17,947 nucleotides of DNA from DATKKX01 sp035542775 (GCA_035542775.1 DATKKX010000520.1:1-17947), one strand, 5' to 3'; numbered from the stretch's first letter, positions 1-7,377 are shown. Translations and numbers: made by a program. Notes: generated by a model from the sequence alone, not told the origin.

Positions 1-1
1 G

Positions 2-868
2 CTGCGTCGATGGTTGAATGCCAAAGATATCACCGACCGTCCCAGGGGACTTTGGATTGTCGACTTCGGATGCGATGTAGACCTTGACCAAGCTTCAAAA
101 TACGAAGCTCCTTTTGAATATGTGAAGCGAGTCGTGGCACCGAAGCGAGCCGCCTACCGGACGGGCAAGCGGGGATTCTGGTGTTTTGAGAGACCCCGCC
201 CCGAGATGCGATCTGCATTGGCCGGACTCTTTCGCTATCTGGCTACCCCGCTTGTTTCGAAGCACCGCGTTTTCACTTGGCTCGCGGGCGAGTACCTTCC
301 GGCGAATCTTGTCATTGCTTTCGCCCGCGACGACGACTACTTTTTCGGCGTGCTGCATTCGGCCGTTCACGAACGCTGGTCCCGTCGGATGGGCACGCAG
401 CTTCGCGAGGCCGAGTCGGGCTGCCGCTATACGCCGACGACATGCTTTGAGACGTTTCCGTTTCCGCCGCTGGCCGGGGGAATTGCACGGGAGGCGGATG
501 CCGCGAACGAGAAGCAGCGTCAGCGCATCGCCGTCGCCGCCACCAAGCTCAACGAACTCCGCGAAAACTGGCTGAATCCGAAGAACGCCGACGGCTCGCC
601 GGCCCTGAGCGACACGCAGCTCAAGAAGCGCACGCTCACGAATCTGTATAACGACCGGCCGACGTGGCTGGAACTGGCCCACCTGGAGCTGGACCGGGCG
701 GTGCTCGCGGCATACGGCTGGCCGGAGGATTGGGCGGAGAAGCTTCAGCCCAAACGCGACGAGAAGGGCAAGGTCAATCCGATTCTCGGCGTGGTTGAGC
801 CAGCGATCGAGCAGGAGGTGCTGGGGCGGCTGCTGGCGCTGAACCTTGCTCTTGCGGGCGGGGGGTGA
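2..868 (+). CDS. MmeI-like DNA methyltransferase / type IIG restriction-modification enzyme, C-terminal part
   Basis: The reading frame is open from base 2 and ends at TGA 866-868, so only the last 288 or so residues are present and the true start lies to the left. The fragment matches the target-recognition and C-terminal region of MmeI-type adenine methyltransferases. It has the segment YEAPFEYVKRVVAPKRAAYR, then the RPRPEMR signature near residue 64, then a run ending TCFETFPFP near residue 150, and a helical C-terminus. These enzymes methylate adenine in a short asymmetric site using S-adenosylmethionine, and many also cut DNA nearby. The catalytic NPPY/F motif and any nuclease domain would be upstream and cannot be seen. 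The first 130 bases are much poorer in GC than the 3' half, which suggests acquired or mosaic DNA. Family is fairly sure; whether it restricts or only methylates is unknown. Confidence 0.8.
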   Translation: MRRWLNAKDITDRPRGLWIVDFGCDVDLDQASKYEAPFEYVKRVVAPKRAAYRTGKRGFWCFERPRPEMRSALAGLFRYLATPLVSKHRVFTWLAGEYLPANLVIAFARDDDYFFGVLHSAVHERWSRRMGTQLREAESGCRYTPTTCFETFPFPPLAGGIAREADAANEKQRQRIAVAATKLNELRENWLNPKNADGSPALSDTQLKKRTLTNLYNDRPTWLELAHLELDRAVLAAYGWPEDWAEKLQPKRDEKGKVNPILGVVEPAIEQEVLGRLLALNLALAGGG

Positions 869-893
869 CCGAGACGGGCATGTCGCGGCGAGA

Positions 894-916
894 AGCCCGG
901 CTGAAGCCGGCTGGGT
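894..916. terminator. possible hairpin after the methyltransferase gene
   Basis: Shortly after the stop codon the sequence CCGGC-TGAA-GCCGG (897-910) can form a 5-bp stem with a tetraloop, inside a slightly longer imperfect inverted repeat. No T-run follows, so intrinsic termination is doubtful. It may simply be one of the small hairpin repeats scattered between genes here. Confidence 0.2.
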
Positions 917-995
917 GTGGGGTCAGAAAATGGGGGTCGGTGCGGCCTGCTGGCTCTCATGGCTTTGCGGGTGTCAAGAGGCTGCGGAAGACTCG

Positions 996-1190
996 CTAGG
1001 CTCTCTTTCTCCGGATGATGCCGACACCTACGACGGCCAACATGAAGATCACGGCGGGCTCGGGGACCAGGACCAGCCGGAATCCATAGCTATGGGCCGG
1101 AGTCGAGGGCCAGGTCGCACTGCGATACGAGGCATGCAGGTAGCTCGCATTGACACTGTACACCCCGCCTCGCATGCAGCGGTATGGATC
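996..1190 (-). pseudogene. 3' remnant of a SUMF1 (formylglycine-generating enzyme-like) protein with PEP-CTERM tail
   Basis: Read on the minus strand, about 64 codons up to a TAG stop at 998-996 look like the end of a SUMF1-domain protein: CMRGGVYSVNASYLHASYR, then a WPS..AHSYGFRLV segment. This follows the family pattern R..RGGS(W/Y)....YLR.A.R......GFR(V/L)V. Directly after it comes VLVPEPAVIFMLAVVG and a basic end IIRRKRA, a textbook PEP-CTERM sorting signal (PEP motif, hydrophobic helix, Arg cluster). Such tails mark exported proteins processed by an exosortase. Upstream on the minus strand the frame stays open but stops resembling SUMF1 and runs into the inverted repeat at 1231-1320, so the signal sequence and most of the domain are missing. 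This looks like a decayed gene end rather than a functional gene. Confidence 0.65.
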
Positions 1191-1230
1191 GTGCAAGCAC
1201 GAAGTGCCACGCTGGGCAATCACATGTTGG

Positions 1231-1320
1231 CGATCAGAGCCCAAGCGGGAGCGAGGGGCATGCTTGGAGCCGTTCCGCTCTTTGCTGTCGCGCCCCTCGC
1301 TCCCGCTCGGGCTCGGATCG
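1231..1320. repeat. 90-bp inverted repeat with 29-base arms
   Basis: Bases 1231-1259 and 1292-1320 are reverse complements over 29 positions with two mismatches, separated by a 32-base centre. The core of the arm is GCGGGAGCGAGGGGC. It lies just upstream (in minus-strand sense) of the SUMF1 remnant, where recognisable homology stops. It resembles the small palindromic intergenic repeats common in planctomycete genomes and could be a non-autonomous mobile repeat. No flanking target duplication was recognised and no transposase is present. Confidence 0.6.
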
Positions 1321-1366
1321 GGCGGCGCGGGACCACCTTGCTTCCGCCCGCCACGGCGGTCAAGCT

Positions 1367-1383
1367 TCGGGCTCTGATCGGGC
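1367..1383. repeat. second copy of the inverted-repeat edge
   Basis: The 17 bases at 1367-1383 repeat 1307-1323 in direct orientation with a single mismatch (TCGGGCTCKGATCGGGC). The outer edge of the inverted repeat has therefore been duplicated, or the element is a truncated tandem array. Confidence 0.5.
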
Positions 1384-1452
1384 ACGATGGCCCCGGCATT
1401 GGCTCGAACATGCGATTGCCTTGGAGTTGACGTCGGCAAAAACCCGGCATGC

Positions 1453-1484
1453 TTGACTCTGGTGGCGGAAGATGCTGGTATACT
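1453..1484 (+). promoter_or_regulatory. candidate sigma-70-type promoter upstream of speA
   Basis: TGGTATACT at 1476-1484 is a good extended -10 element (TG-n-TATACT, five of six -10 bases). TTGACT lies at 1453-1458. The spacer is 20 bases, longer than the usual 16-18, but an extended -10 can tolerate a poorly placed -35. Transcription would begin near 1491 and give speA an untranslated leader of about 270 bases. No other gene lies between. The elements are seen directly; use as a promoter is inferred. Confidence 0.4.
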
Positions 1485-1540
1485 GTGCTACATGTGGTCG
1501 GTTCGTTTGCCGATTTAGAGCCTGGCAGGATGATGGCTTT

Positions 1541-1578
1541 GCACCGGCTATGACCTTGCACCGGCTATTAGCCGGTGC
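1541..1578. repeat. GCACCGGCTAT direct repeat plus hairpin
   Basis: GCACCGGCTAT occurs at 1541-1551 and again at 1558-1568. The second copy continues into its own reverse complement: GCACCGGCT (1558-1566), a 3-base loop ATT, AGCCGGTGC (1570-1578). The result is a 9-bp stem. There is no T-run, so it is better read as an intergenic palindromic repeat than as a terminator. It would fall inside the speA leader if the promoter at 1453-1484 is used, where the two copies could compete for the same complementary arm. Confidence 0.55.
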
Positions 1579-1762
1579 CACACGTAGTTATCCGGGTAAG
1601 CCGTTTGCCAGTTGTAGCGGCGAGGGTGGTTGAGGCGGAGCTTCATCTTCAAGACGGTCGCCGGGGCCGGTAGCGGGGAGGATGCCCGCCGGCGGATGTA
1701 ATTGCAGTTGTGCTTCATTTTGGGGGATGGCCGTCCAGGCCAGAACGTGAGGAATTCCATCG

Positions 1763-3700
1763 ATGCCAAACGTGACCAAGACATCGCCGGGACGCGCCGA
1801 CATGTTGCGCACCTGGTCGGTGACCGATTCCGTGGAGCTGTACAACATCCGCCAGTGGGGAGGCGGCTTCTTCGGGGTGAACGCCCAGGGGCACGTGGTG
1901 GTGTCGCCGCGGGGGGCGGAAGGGCCGACGCTGGATCTGAAGGACCTGGTGGATGAGCTGCTGCAGCGCGGCATCCAGATGCCGATCCTGATCCGTTTCT
2001 CGGACATCGTCCGCTCGCGGGTGCGGCAGATCAACGAGGCCTTCGCCAAGGCCTTCACTGAGCACGAGTACACCGGCAGGTACATGGGCGTGTACCCGAT
2101 CAAGGTGAACCAGCAGCGGCACGTCGTCGAGGAGATCGTGCGTTACGGCGAGCCGTACGACTTCGGGCTGGAGGCGGGGTCGAAGCCGGAGCTGCTGGCG
2201 GCCCTGGCCATGCTGGAGTCGCCCAAGCCGCTGATCATCTGCAACGGCTACAAGGATGTGGAGTACATCGACCTGGCGCTGTGGGGGACGAAGCTGGGCA
2301 AGACCATCATCCTGGTGGTCGAGGAGTTGACCGAGCTGGAGAAGATCCTGGATCGGGCCGCGGCCCTCAAGGTGTCCCCGAGCATCGGGTTCCGGATGAA
2401 GCTGTCGGCGCGAGGCTCGGGGCGGTGGCAGGAGTCGAGCGGGTCGCGGTCGAAATTCGGCTTGAGCGTGACGGAGATTTTGCGCGGCGTCGAGATCCTG
2501 AAGCGCGAGGGCATGCTGGACAAGCTGGTGCTGACGCACTTCCACCTCGGCAGCCAGATCACCAACATCCGCTCGATCAAGGAGGCCCTGGCCGAGGGGT
2601 GCCGGGTCTATCAGGAGCTGGCCAAGCTGGGGGCGGGGCTGAAGTACTTCGACGTGGGCGGCGGGATGGCGGTGGATTACGACGGCAGCTCGAGCAACTT
2701 CCCGTCCAGCGCCAATTACACCATGGACGAGTACGTCAGCGACGTGGTGCATGCGATCAGCGAGGCCTGCGAGACGGCGGGTCTGCCGCACCCGGCGATC
2801 GTGACGGAGTGCGGGCGGGCGCTGACGGCGTACCAGTCGGCGCTGATCTGCAATGTGCTGGGGGTGACGGAATTGACGCAGGACCCGGTGCCTTCGTCGC
2901 TGCCCGATGATGCCCCACCGGTTTTGTACAACCTGCTGGAGATGCACAACGGGATCACCTCGAAGAACCTGCAGGAGTCGTATCACGACGCGCTGCACCT
3001 GCGGGACGAGGCCATCAGCCTGTTCAAGCTGGGCTATCTGACGCTGGCCGATTGCGGGATGGTGGAGTCGATCTTCTGGTCGGCGTGCCGGAAGATTCTG
3101 AAGATCATGAAGGAGAAAGAGTACGTGCCGGACGAGCTGGAGGGGCTGGAGGCGCAGCTCGCCGACATCTACGTGTGTAACTTCTCGGCGTTCCAGTCGG
3201 TGCCGGACTGCTGGGCGGTGGGGCAGCTCTTCCCGATCATGCCGATTCACCGGCTGAACGAGGAGCCGAGCCGCCGCGGCGTGCTGGCCGACATCACCTG
3301 CGACAGCGACGGAAAGATCGACAAGTTCATCGATCTGCGCGACGTGAAGAGCACGCTGGAGCTGCACCCGTTCACGGGCGAGGATTATTACCTGGGCATC
3401 TTCATGACCGGGGCATACCAGGAGATCCTGGGAGACATGCACAACCTGTTCGGAGACACGGACGCGGTCCACGTGACGTTGGGGGACGAGGGCGAGTACT
3501 TCGTGGATCACGTGGTGGACGGGGACACGGTACAGGAGGTGCTGGACTACGTCGAGTTCATGATGGACGACCTGCTGGCTCGGATGCGGCGGATGGCGGA
3601 GGCGGCCGTGCGGGCGAAGAAGCTGACCTTCCAGGAGTCAGCAGAGTTGCTGCGGCGGTATGAGGCGGGGTTGAAGGGGTATACCTACCTGCAGGGCTAG
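1763..3700 (+). CDS. speA: biosynthetic arginine decarboxylase (PLP-dependent)
   Basis: SpeA converts arginine to agmatine and CO2, the first step of the agmatine route to putrescine and polyamines. At 645 residues it has the usual family length (about 630-660). The pyridoxal-phosphate lysine is K114 in YMGVYPIKVNQQRH. The Gly-rich phosphate-binding stretch YFDVGGGMAVDYDGS starts near residue 294, TECGRALTAYQ lies near 348, and the C-terminal active-site cysteine is C513 in DITCDSDGKID, following the SVPDCWAVGQLFPI segment. All are intact. ATG 1763 is chosen because TGAGGA (1748-1753) sits 9 bases upstream as a Shine-Dalgarno site and the N-terminus then has family length. The gene stands alone: a long leader before it and 480 bases of non-coding DNA after it, with no other polyamine gene beside it. 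Confidence 0.95.
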   Translation: MPNVTKTSPGRADMLRTWSVTDSVELYNIRQWGGGFFGVNAQGHVVVSPRGAEGPTLDLKDLVDELLQRGIQMPILIRFSDIVRSRVRQINEAFAKAFTEHEYTGRYMGVYPIKVNQQRHVVEEIVRYGEPYDFGLEAGSKPELLAALAMLESPKPLIICNGYKDVEYIDLALWGTKLGKTIILVVEELTELEKILDRAAALKVSPSIGFRMKLSARGSGRWQESSGSRSKFGLSVTEILRGVEILKREGMLDKLVLTHFHLGSQITNIRSIKEALAEGCRVYQELAKLGAGLKYFDVGGGMAVDYDGSSSNFPSSANYTMDEYVSDVVHAISEACETAGLPHPAIVTECGRALTAYQSALICNVLGVTELTQDPVPSSLPDDAPPVLYNLLEMHNGITSKNLQESYHDALHLRDEAISLFKLGYLTLADCGMVESIFWSACRKILKIMKEKEYVPDELEGLEAQLADIYVCNFSAFQSVPDCWAVGQLFPIMPIHRLNEEPSRRGVLADITCDSDGKIDKFIDLRDVKSTLELHPFTGEDYYLGIFMTGAYQEILGDMHNLFGDTDAVHVTLGDEGEYFVDHVVDGDTVQEVLDYVEFMMDDLLARMRRMAEAAVRAKKLTFQESAELLRRYEAGLKGYTYLQG

Positions 3701-3995
3701 GCGCGGTTCTGCCGCGACTTGCCGTTGAGCGTTTCGAGGCTGGTGACGAGCATGAGGTCGATCACCTCAGGCGTCGGAAAAGTGGCTCAGCAACGCGGCT
3801 GGTCCTCCGGTGTCGGTAGGCCGCTTATTATAGGACGAACGCTCGGAACCTCAGTCTCGGGAGGCAGATGCAGCTTCTGATGGGGCCGGCGCCATTTGGC
3901 GGGAAAACAGGGCGCGGCAGCGTGGGGCGCGGGCGGCTGTGGGGCGGTCCGACGCCAATTTTGTGAGCCTGCCGCAATTCTTTTGGGGTGCTGGA

Positions 3996-4009
3996 GTATA
4001 TAGATATAC
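3996..4009. promoter_or_regulatory. AT-rich inverted repeat, possible operator/promoter of the gsp operon
   Basis: GTATAT-AG-ATATAC is a perfect inverted repeat with 6-base arms in otherwise GC-rich DNA, about 170 bases before gspF. A related AGTATATC follows shortly after. Several -10-like hexamers (TATATA, TATACA) fall within it, but no good -35 is positioned upstream. It is the likeliest place for the operon promoter or a dimeric regulator site, on position and composition alone. Confidence 0.3.
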
Positions 4010-4132
4010 AGATGCGACAGTATATCATCCGCCTCACCGGTCCAGCGCCCCTGGATCAGCTTGTGATTCATGATCTTCCGTGGAGTTATCTGCCGATGAG
4101 GCAAAGGGTTGCGTGACGAGCCAGTCGTGCGT

Positions 4133-4149
4133 GCGCGGCCAGGCCGCGC
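4133..4149 (+). promoter_or_regulatory. strong GC hairpin in the gspF leader
   Basis: GCGCGGCC-A-GGCCGCGC is a perfect 8-base inverted repeat around one base, realistically a 6-bp GC stem with loop CCAGG. It ends 17 bases before the gspF Shine-Dalgarno AGGA (4167-4170). No T-run follows. It could stabilise or attenuate the leader. Confidence 0.3.
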
Positions 4150-4180
4150 CTGCCGTGCCACCCTCCAGGATTCTTGAAGC

Positions 4181-5380
4181 ATGGCCAGTTTTACATATAC
4201 CGCCCGCAGCCTTGATGGCAAGACCGTGAACGGCGTGCTGACTGCCGAGACACAGCAGCAGGCCTTGCGTCAGCTCGATGAGCAGCGGTTGTTCCCGGTG
4301 GAGATCCGGGAGGGCGGGCAGGCCCAACGGAAACTGGGCGGTGGAAAGAGGAAAGTGCGGCCGACCATCGTGGCGGTGATGTACTCGCAGTTCGCGGACC
4401 TGCTGCGGGCGGGCGTGCCAGCGCTGCGATCGTTGGACGTGTTGGCCCGGCAGACCTCCAATCCGGTCTTGAAGGAGGTGCTGCATGAGGTTCGCGAGAG
4501 TCTGTCGGGTGGCAAGACGCTGGCCGACTCAATGGCGGAGCATCCCAACGCCTTCAACCCGCTGCACGTTTCGATGATTCGGGCCGGCGAGAAGGGCGGC
4601 TTCCTCGAGGACGTGCTGGCCAGAATCGCCATATTTACGGAACGTCAGAACGAGATGCGCAACAAGCTCATCGGGGCGATGTTGTATCCGGCGATCCTGA
4701 TGTTCATCGGCTCGATCATCGTGCTGTTTCTGCTGGTCGTGGTGGTTCCGAAGGTGCGGCAGTTCCTTCGAGGCGACTTGCCGGTGCTGACCAGGTTCGT
4801 GTTCGCCCTGTGCGATTTCCTGAAGGAAAACGGGATGATCGTGGCGGGAGTGGCCGTAGTCGTTGTGATCACGCTGGTCGCGGTTGCGCGCAGCAAGGTG
4901 GGCAGGAGGCACCTCGACGAGATTCAGCTCAAGGCGCCGATGCTGGGCAAGCTGGTGACGCTGGTGGCGATCTGCCGCTTCTGCCGCATCCTGGGCACGC
5001 TGCTGCACAACGGCGTGCCCATCCTGCAGTCGTTGAAGATTTCGCGGGATTCGGCGGGCAATCGATTACTGGTCGATGCCGTCGAGGAGGCCACGGAGAG
5101 CGTGCGGAAGGGCTCGTCGCTGGCGGCCCCGCTGGCCAAGAGCGGCCTTTTTCCGCTGGACATCATCGACATGATCGCGGTGGGGGAGGAAAGCAACAAC
5201 CTTGAGAACGTGCTGGTGACGATTGCCGATGCCTACGAAGCCCGTACGGGCAGGACCGTGGATCTGATGCTTCGGTTTCTGGAGCCGCTCCTGCTGGTGG
5301 GCATGGCGTCGATCGTGGCGGTAATTGCCATTGCGTTGCTGTTGCCGATCCTGACAATGAGTACTGCCGGCGTGCACTAG
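4181..5380 (+). CDS. gspF: type II secretion inner-membrane platform protein GspF
   Basis: GspF is the polytopic inner-membrane protein that links the secretion ATPase to growth of the pseudopilus. The 399 residues are normal family length. Two T2SF domains are visible: the first about residues 65-190, with the signature FADLLRAGVPALRSLDVLA and the RAGEKGGFLEDVL segment; the second about 270-395, with LGTLLHNGVPILQSLKIS and VGEESNNLENVL. Three membrane segments lie near 169-192, 218-237 and 370-393. ATG 4181 has AGGA ten bases upstream and begins with the family's usual F.Y.A....G....G.l..... opening (FTYTARSLDGKTVNGVLTAE). It is the first gene of the cluster here; normally gspE precedes it, but no ATPase is found upstream. 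gspG follows after 65 bases. Confidence 0.95.
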   Translation: MASFTYTARSLDGKTVNGVLTAETQQQALRQLDEQRLFPVEIREGGQAQRKLGGGKRKVRPTIVAVMYSQFADLLRAGVPALRSLDVLARQTSNPVLKEVLHEVRESLSGGKTLADSMAEHPNAFNPLHVSMIRAGEKGGFLEDVLARIAIFTERQNEMRNKLIGAMLYPAILMFIGSIIVLFLLVVVVPKVRQFLRGDLPVLTRFVFALCDFLKENGMIVAGVAVVVVITLVAVARSKVGRRHLDEIQLKAPMLGKLVTLVAICRFCRILGTLLHNGVPILQSLKISRDSAGNRLLVDAVEEATESVRKGSSLAAPLAKSGLFPLDIIDMIAVGEESNNLENVLVTIADAYEARTGRTVDLMLRFLEPLLLVGMASIVAVIAIALLLPILTMSTAGVH

Positions 5381-5433
5381 CAACCTGGTGGTCCGCCGGA
5401 GTGTATATAACAGGCGAGGTTCAGGCTCTTTTT

Positions 5434-5438
5434 GGAGG
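5434..5438 (+). promoter_or_regulatory. Shine-Dalgarno fixing the gspG start
   Basis: GGAGG lies 7 bases before ATG 5446. This favours that start over the in-frame GTG at 5401, which has no such site and would add 15 residues before the prepilin leader. A TATAAC hexamer at 5406-5411, preceded by TG, could be an internal -10 for extra gspG transcript; this is weak. Confidence 0.7.
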
Positions 5439-5445
5439 CTTGCAG

Positions 5446-5901
5446 ATGTATCGGAGATCTAATCGCTATTGTCGTAGAAGTCGCAGAGCGTTCACTCTGC
5501 TGGAAATTCTGCTGGTCGTCGGGCTTTTGGCGCTGCTGGCGTCTCTTGCCATTCCGGCGTTGAGCGGGCAGGCCGAGAGCGCCAAGATCAAGATGGCCGA
5601 GGCCACCATCGGTCCGAACGGCACCTTGTCCCAGGCGATCAAGCTGTACAAGTTCAACATGAACGATTACCCCAAGGACTTGAAGAATCTGGTCGAGAAG
5701 CCGTCCGGCGAGGGATCCGAGAAATGGGTCAAGTGCCTTGAGGACATCCGCGGCTTGAAAGACCCCTGGGACCATGACTATGAGTACAACCCCGAGGGTA
5801 AGCACAACGAGGGCGGGTTCGACCTGTGGAGCCGCGGTCCGAACGGCAAGGATGACAACGGCAGCGGTGACGACATCTGCAACTGGAAGACGGACAAGTA
5901 A
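5446..5901 (+). CDS. gspG: major pseudopilin GspG
   Basis: GspG polymerises into the periplasmic pseudopilus that pushes cargo through the secretin. From ATG 5446 it has 151 residues, normal for the family. A basic 15-residue leader (ending RRSRRA) precedes FTLLEILLVVGLLALLAS, with the conserved Glu at mature position 5. Cleavage would be after A15, where most GspG have Gly. The C-terminus carries the GspG calcium-loop signature: DPWDHDYEYNPEG, then FDLWSRGPNGKDDNGSGDDI and a final CNWKTDK, matching the family PWG..Y.Y..PG....DL.S.G.DG......DI.NW. This separates it from other pilins. The stop TAA overlaps the first possible ATG of gspH by one base (TAATG). Confidence 0.95.
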   Translation: MYRRSNRYCRRSRRAFTLLEILLVVGLLALLASLAIPALSGQAESAKIKMAEATIGPNGTLSQAIKLYKFNMNDYPKDLKNLVEKPSGEGSEKWVKCLEDIRGLKDPWDHDYEYNPEGKHNEGGFDLWSRGPNGKDDNGSGDDICNWKTDK

Positions 5902-7031
5902 TGACATTGCAGCCGACGCGGTTGGGGTCTGAAGGCGCCGAGGCAATGCCGCCGGCCAAGCGCTTCGCGGCACGCCGAGGCCCCGCGCCGGCGTTCACCC
6001 TGGTGGAGATACTGATCACGCTCAGCCTGCTGGCGCTGCTGGCCAGCATGGCCTGGCCGGCGCTGCAGTCGCAGATCACGGCGTCAGAGCTGCCGGAATC
6101 CGCGGAGCGTGTACGTTCGACGCTGGCCATGGCCAGGTGCGAAGCGGTGATGGAGCACCGCCGCTTTCGCGTTCGCCTCGCCAAGGGGGACCAGCAGCCG
6201 AGGATCGAGTGCGAGATCGATCCGATCAACCAGCCGGGCGTCTACGTCGCGTCCACGGCGGCCTGGGCGAAGGAGCCGATGCTCCTGGCGGACGTGCAGA
6301 TTCACGACGTCCAGCCCGGGCGGCCGGTCTATCTCCAACCGTTGTCCATCACCTCGGACCCCGACTCCGCTCGAAAGCTGGCCGAGAAGGTGCAACAGGA
6401 CAAGGAGGAGCGGGAGAAGCTCCGCAGCGGCTTTGAAAAGAAGACGGACCAGGAAGAGGAGGCCGATCCGTTGCGGCCGGAGATCGTCTTCGAGCCGGAC
6501 GGGACGCCCAATGACTGGGCGACGCTGATCGTCGCTCGCATGAAGCCGGAGGAGACCCTGGAAGAGACCGACCAGCAGATCTGGATCGTGCTGGACGGCA
6601 GGACCGGCATGGCCACGATCCGCGAGAAGGTGACCACGGATCAACTCTCGGATCCGACGTTCTACGTTCAGCGCGAAAAGCTGGAGTTGCCGGATGTGGT
6701 CAACGTCGATGAATTGACTTTTGACATCAACAACAACGGTCAGCCCGCGAACGAGATGAACGGCGGAGATACCGGGCAGGAGGGAGACACGGGGCAGCCG
6801 GATCTCAATGCTCAGGCCGGGGATGCGGCCGCGATGGCGCAACAGGCGCAGCAGGCCGCCGAGGCCGCAGCCGGCAATGCGGGCGCGGCACCCACGGCCG
6901 CTGCCGGCGAGCTGCAGGCCAGCAGTGGGAGCACCGCGGAAGGCCAGCTCGAGCAGGCCCTCGATAACACCAGTCTGACCGAAGAAGAGAAAAACAATAT
7001 CCGACAGGGATTCCCGAAGAAGGGCAAGTAA
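5901..7031 (+). CDS. gspH: GspH-like minor pseudopilin with charged insertion and Ala/Gln-rich tail
   Basis: The N-terminus has the prepilin motif PAPA|FTLVEILITLSLLALLASMAW with Glu5 and Ala at -1. The body has the GspH end pattern FEPDGTPNDW....IVLDGRTGMATI. GspH is a minor pseudopilin near the pseudopilus tip. At 376 residues it is about twice the usual length (around 170). A highly charged stretch rich in Glu and Lys lies near residues 156-191. From about 278 there is a Gly/Asn- then Ala/Gln-rich tail, seemingly disordered or helical, ending in LTEEEKNNIRQGFPKKGK. ATG 5901 overlaps the gspG stop. ATG 5946 would give a 16-residue leader, closer to that of GspG, and is a real alternative. 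Identity rests on motifs plus position between gspG and gspI. Confidence 0.85.
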   Translation: MTLQPTRLGSEGAEAMPPAKRFAARRGPAPAFTLVEILITLSLLALLASMAWPALQSQITASELPESAERVRSTLAMARCEAVMEHRRFRVRLAKGDQQPRIECEIDPINQPGVYVASTAAWAKEPMLLADVQIHDVQPGRPVYLQPLSITSDPDSARKLAEKVQQDKEEREKLRSGFEKKTDQEEEADPLRPEIVFEPDGTPNDWATLIVARMKPEETLEETDQQIWIVLDGRTGMATIREKVTTDQLSDPTFYVQREKLELPDVVNVDELTFDINNNGQPANEMNGGDTGQEGDTGQPDLNAQAGDAAAMAQQAQQAAEAAAGNAGAAPTAAAGELQASSGSTAEGQLEQALDNTSLTEEEKNNIRQGFPKKGK

Positions 7032-7377
7032 GCTCTTCCGGTCCCTCGGCGAGTCGCGCGACAGGCGGCTGGTTGCCGCCCTTGGGGTATGCGGAATCGT
7101 GCGGAGCGGGCGACATGTCGGGGGTCGCGCGCCACTTCCCAGCCGTGCCATCGGGCACGACCGCTCAATCGAGGCTGCCAGCGCCAATCCGCTGAAGCGG
7201 GCCGTGATCTGCTGTCGATAGCTAAACCCAGCTTGGCGAAAGCTTTAGCGGAATCCGCTCCGCGGAGCTTTTGGAACCGTTTGGAAGAGCCGCGGCTGCG
7301 ACGTTCAGCAGAGCGGTGGGTACAAAGAGGTAAGCCGCAGAGAGAGATGGCCTGCGCGTGCCTGAGTGAGATGCGAT
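7032..7377. other. 346-base non-coding gap between gspH and gspI
   Basis: This is by far the largest gap in an otherwise tight operon. The gspI frame is closed by TGA at 7363-7365, so the gap cannot be explained by a missed start. I see no ORF with family resemblance on either strand. It contains several small palindromes, the strongest around 7239-7272. Confidence 0.55.
7239..7272 (+). terminator. possible intra-operon hairpin before gspI
   Basis: AAAGCT (7239-7244) pairs with AGCTTT (7266-7271). Inside, GCGG can pair with CCGC and a 12-base perfect palindrome GCTCCGCGGAGC (7257-7268) offers an alternative fold. Four T residues follow (7269-7272). It could attenuate transcription into gspI-gspD or protect the 3' end of a gspFGH message. 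Confidence 0.25.

Larger units (their letters stand above)
3701..4180. other. non-coding interval between speA and the secretion operon
   Basis: No convincing gene is seen. Just after speA, minus-strand bases 3753-3697 could encode 18 residues, beginning MLVTSLETLNGKSR, whose stop overlaps the speA stop. Its amino-acid pattern looks coding-like, but an in-frame stop lies a short way upstream, so at most it is a gene scrap. The rest is GC-rich sequence broken by an AT-rich patch at about 3996-4030. The last 170 bases are the probable leader of the gsp operon. No tRNA or recognisable riboswitch was found. Confidence 0.5.

Noticed and set aside
846..1430. 194-codon plus-strand open frame downstream of the methyltransferase
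   Set aside because: No family pattern. It overlaps the methyltransferase end, the minus-strand SUMF1 remnant and the inverted repeat.
1715..3511. 598-codon minus-strand open frame opposite speA
   Set aside because: It is a shadow of high-GC codon bias. The translation is rich in Arg, His, Gln and Leu with no family resemblance, while the plus strand encodes an intact SpeA.
3697..3760. 18-residue minus-strand ORF whose stop overlaps the speA stop, with a TATAAT at 3832-3827 upstream
   Set aside because: The peptide looks coding-like but the frame is closed a few codons upstream and no -35 is found. At most it is a scrap of a lost gene.
4050..4180. Possible c-di-GMP (GEMM) riboswitch in the gspF leader, suggested by GGCAAAGGG...GCGTGACGAGCC
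   Set aside because: The conserved GACGCAAAGCC block and the paired second helix of that class are not present.
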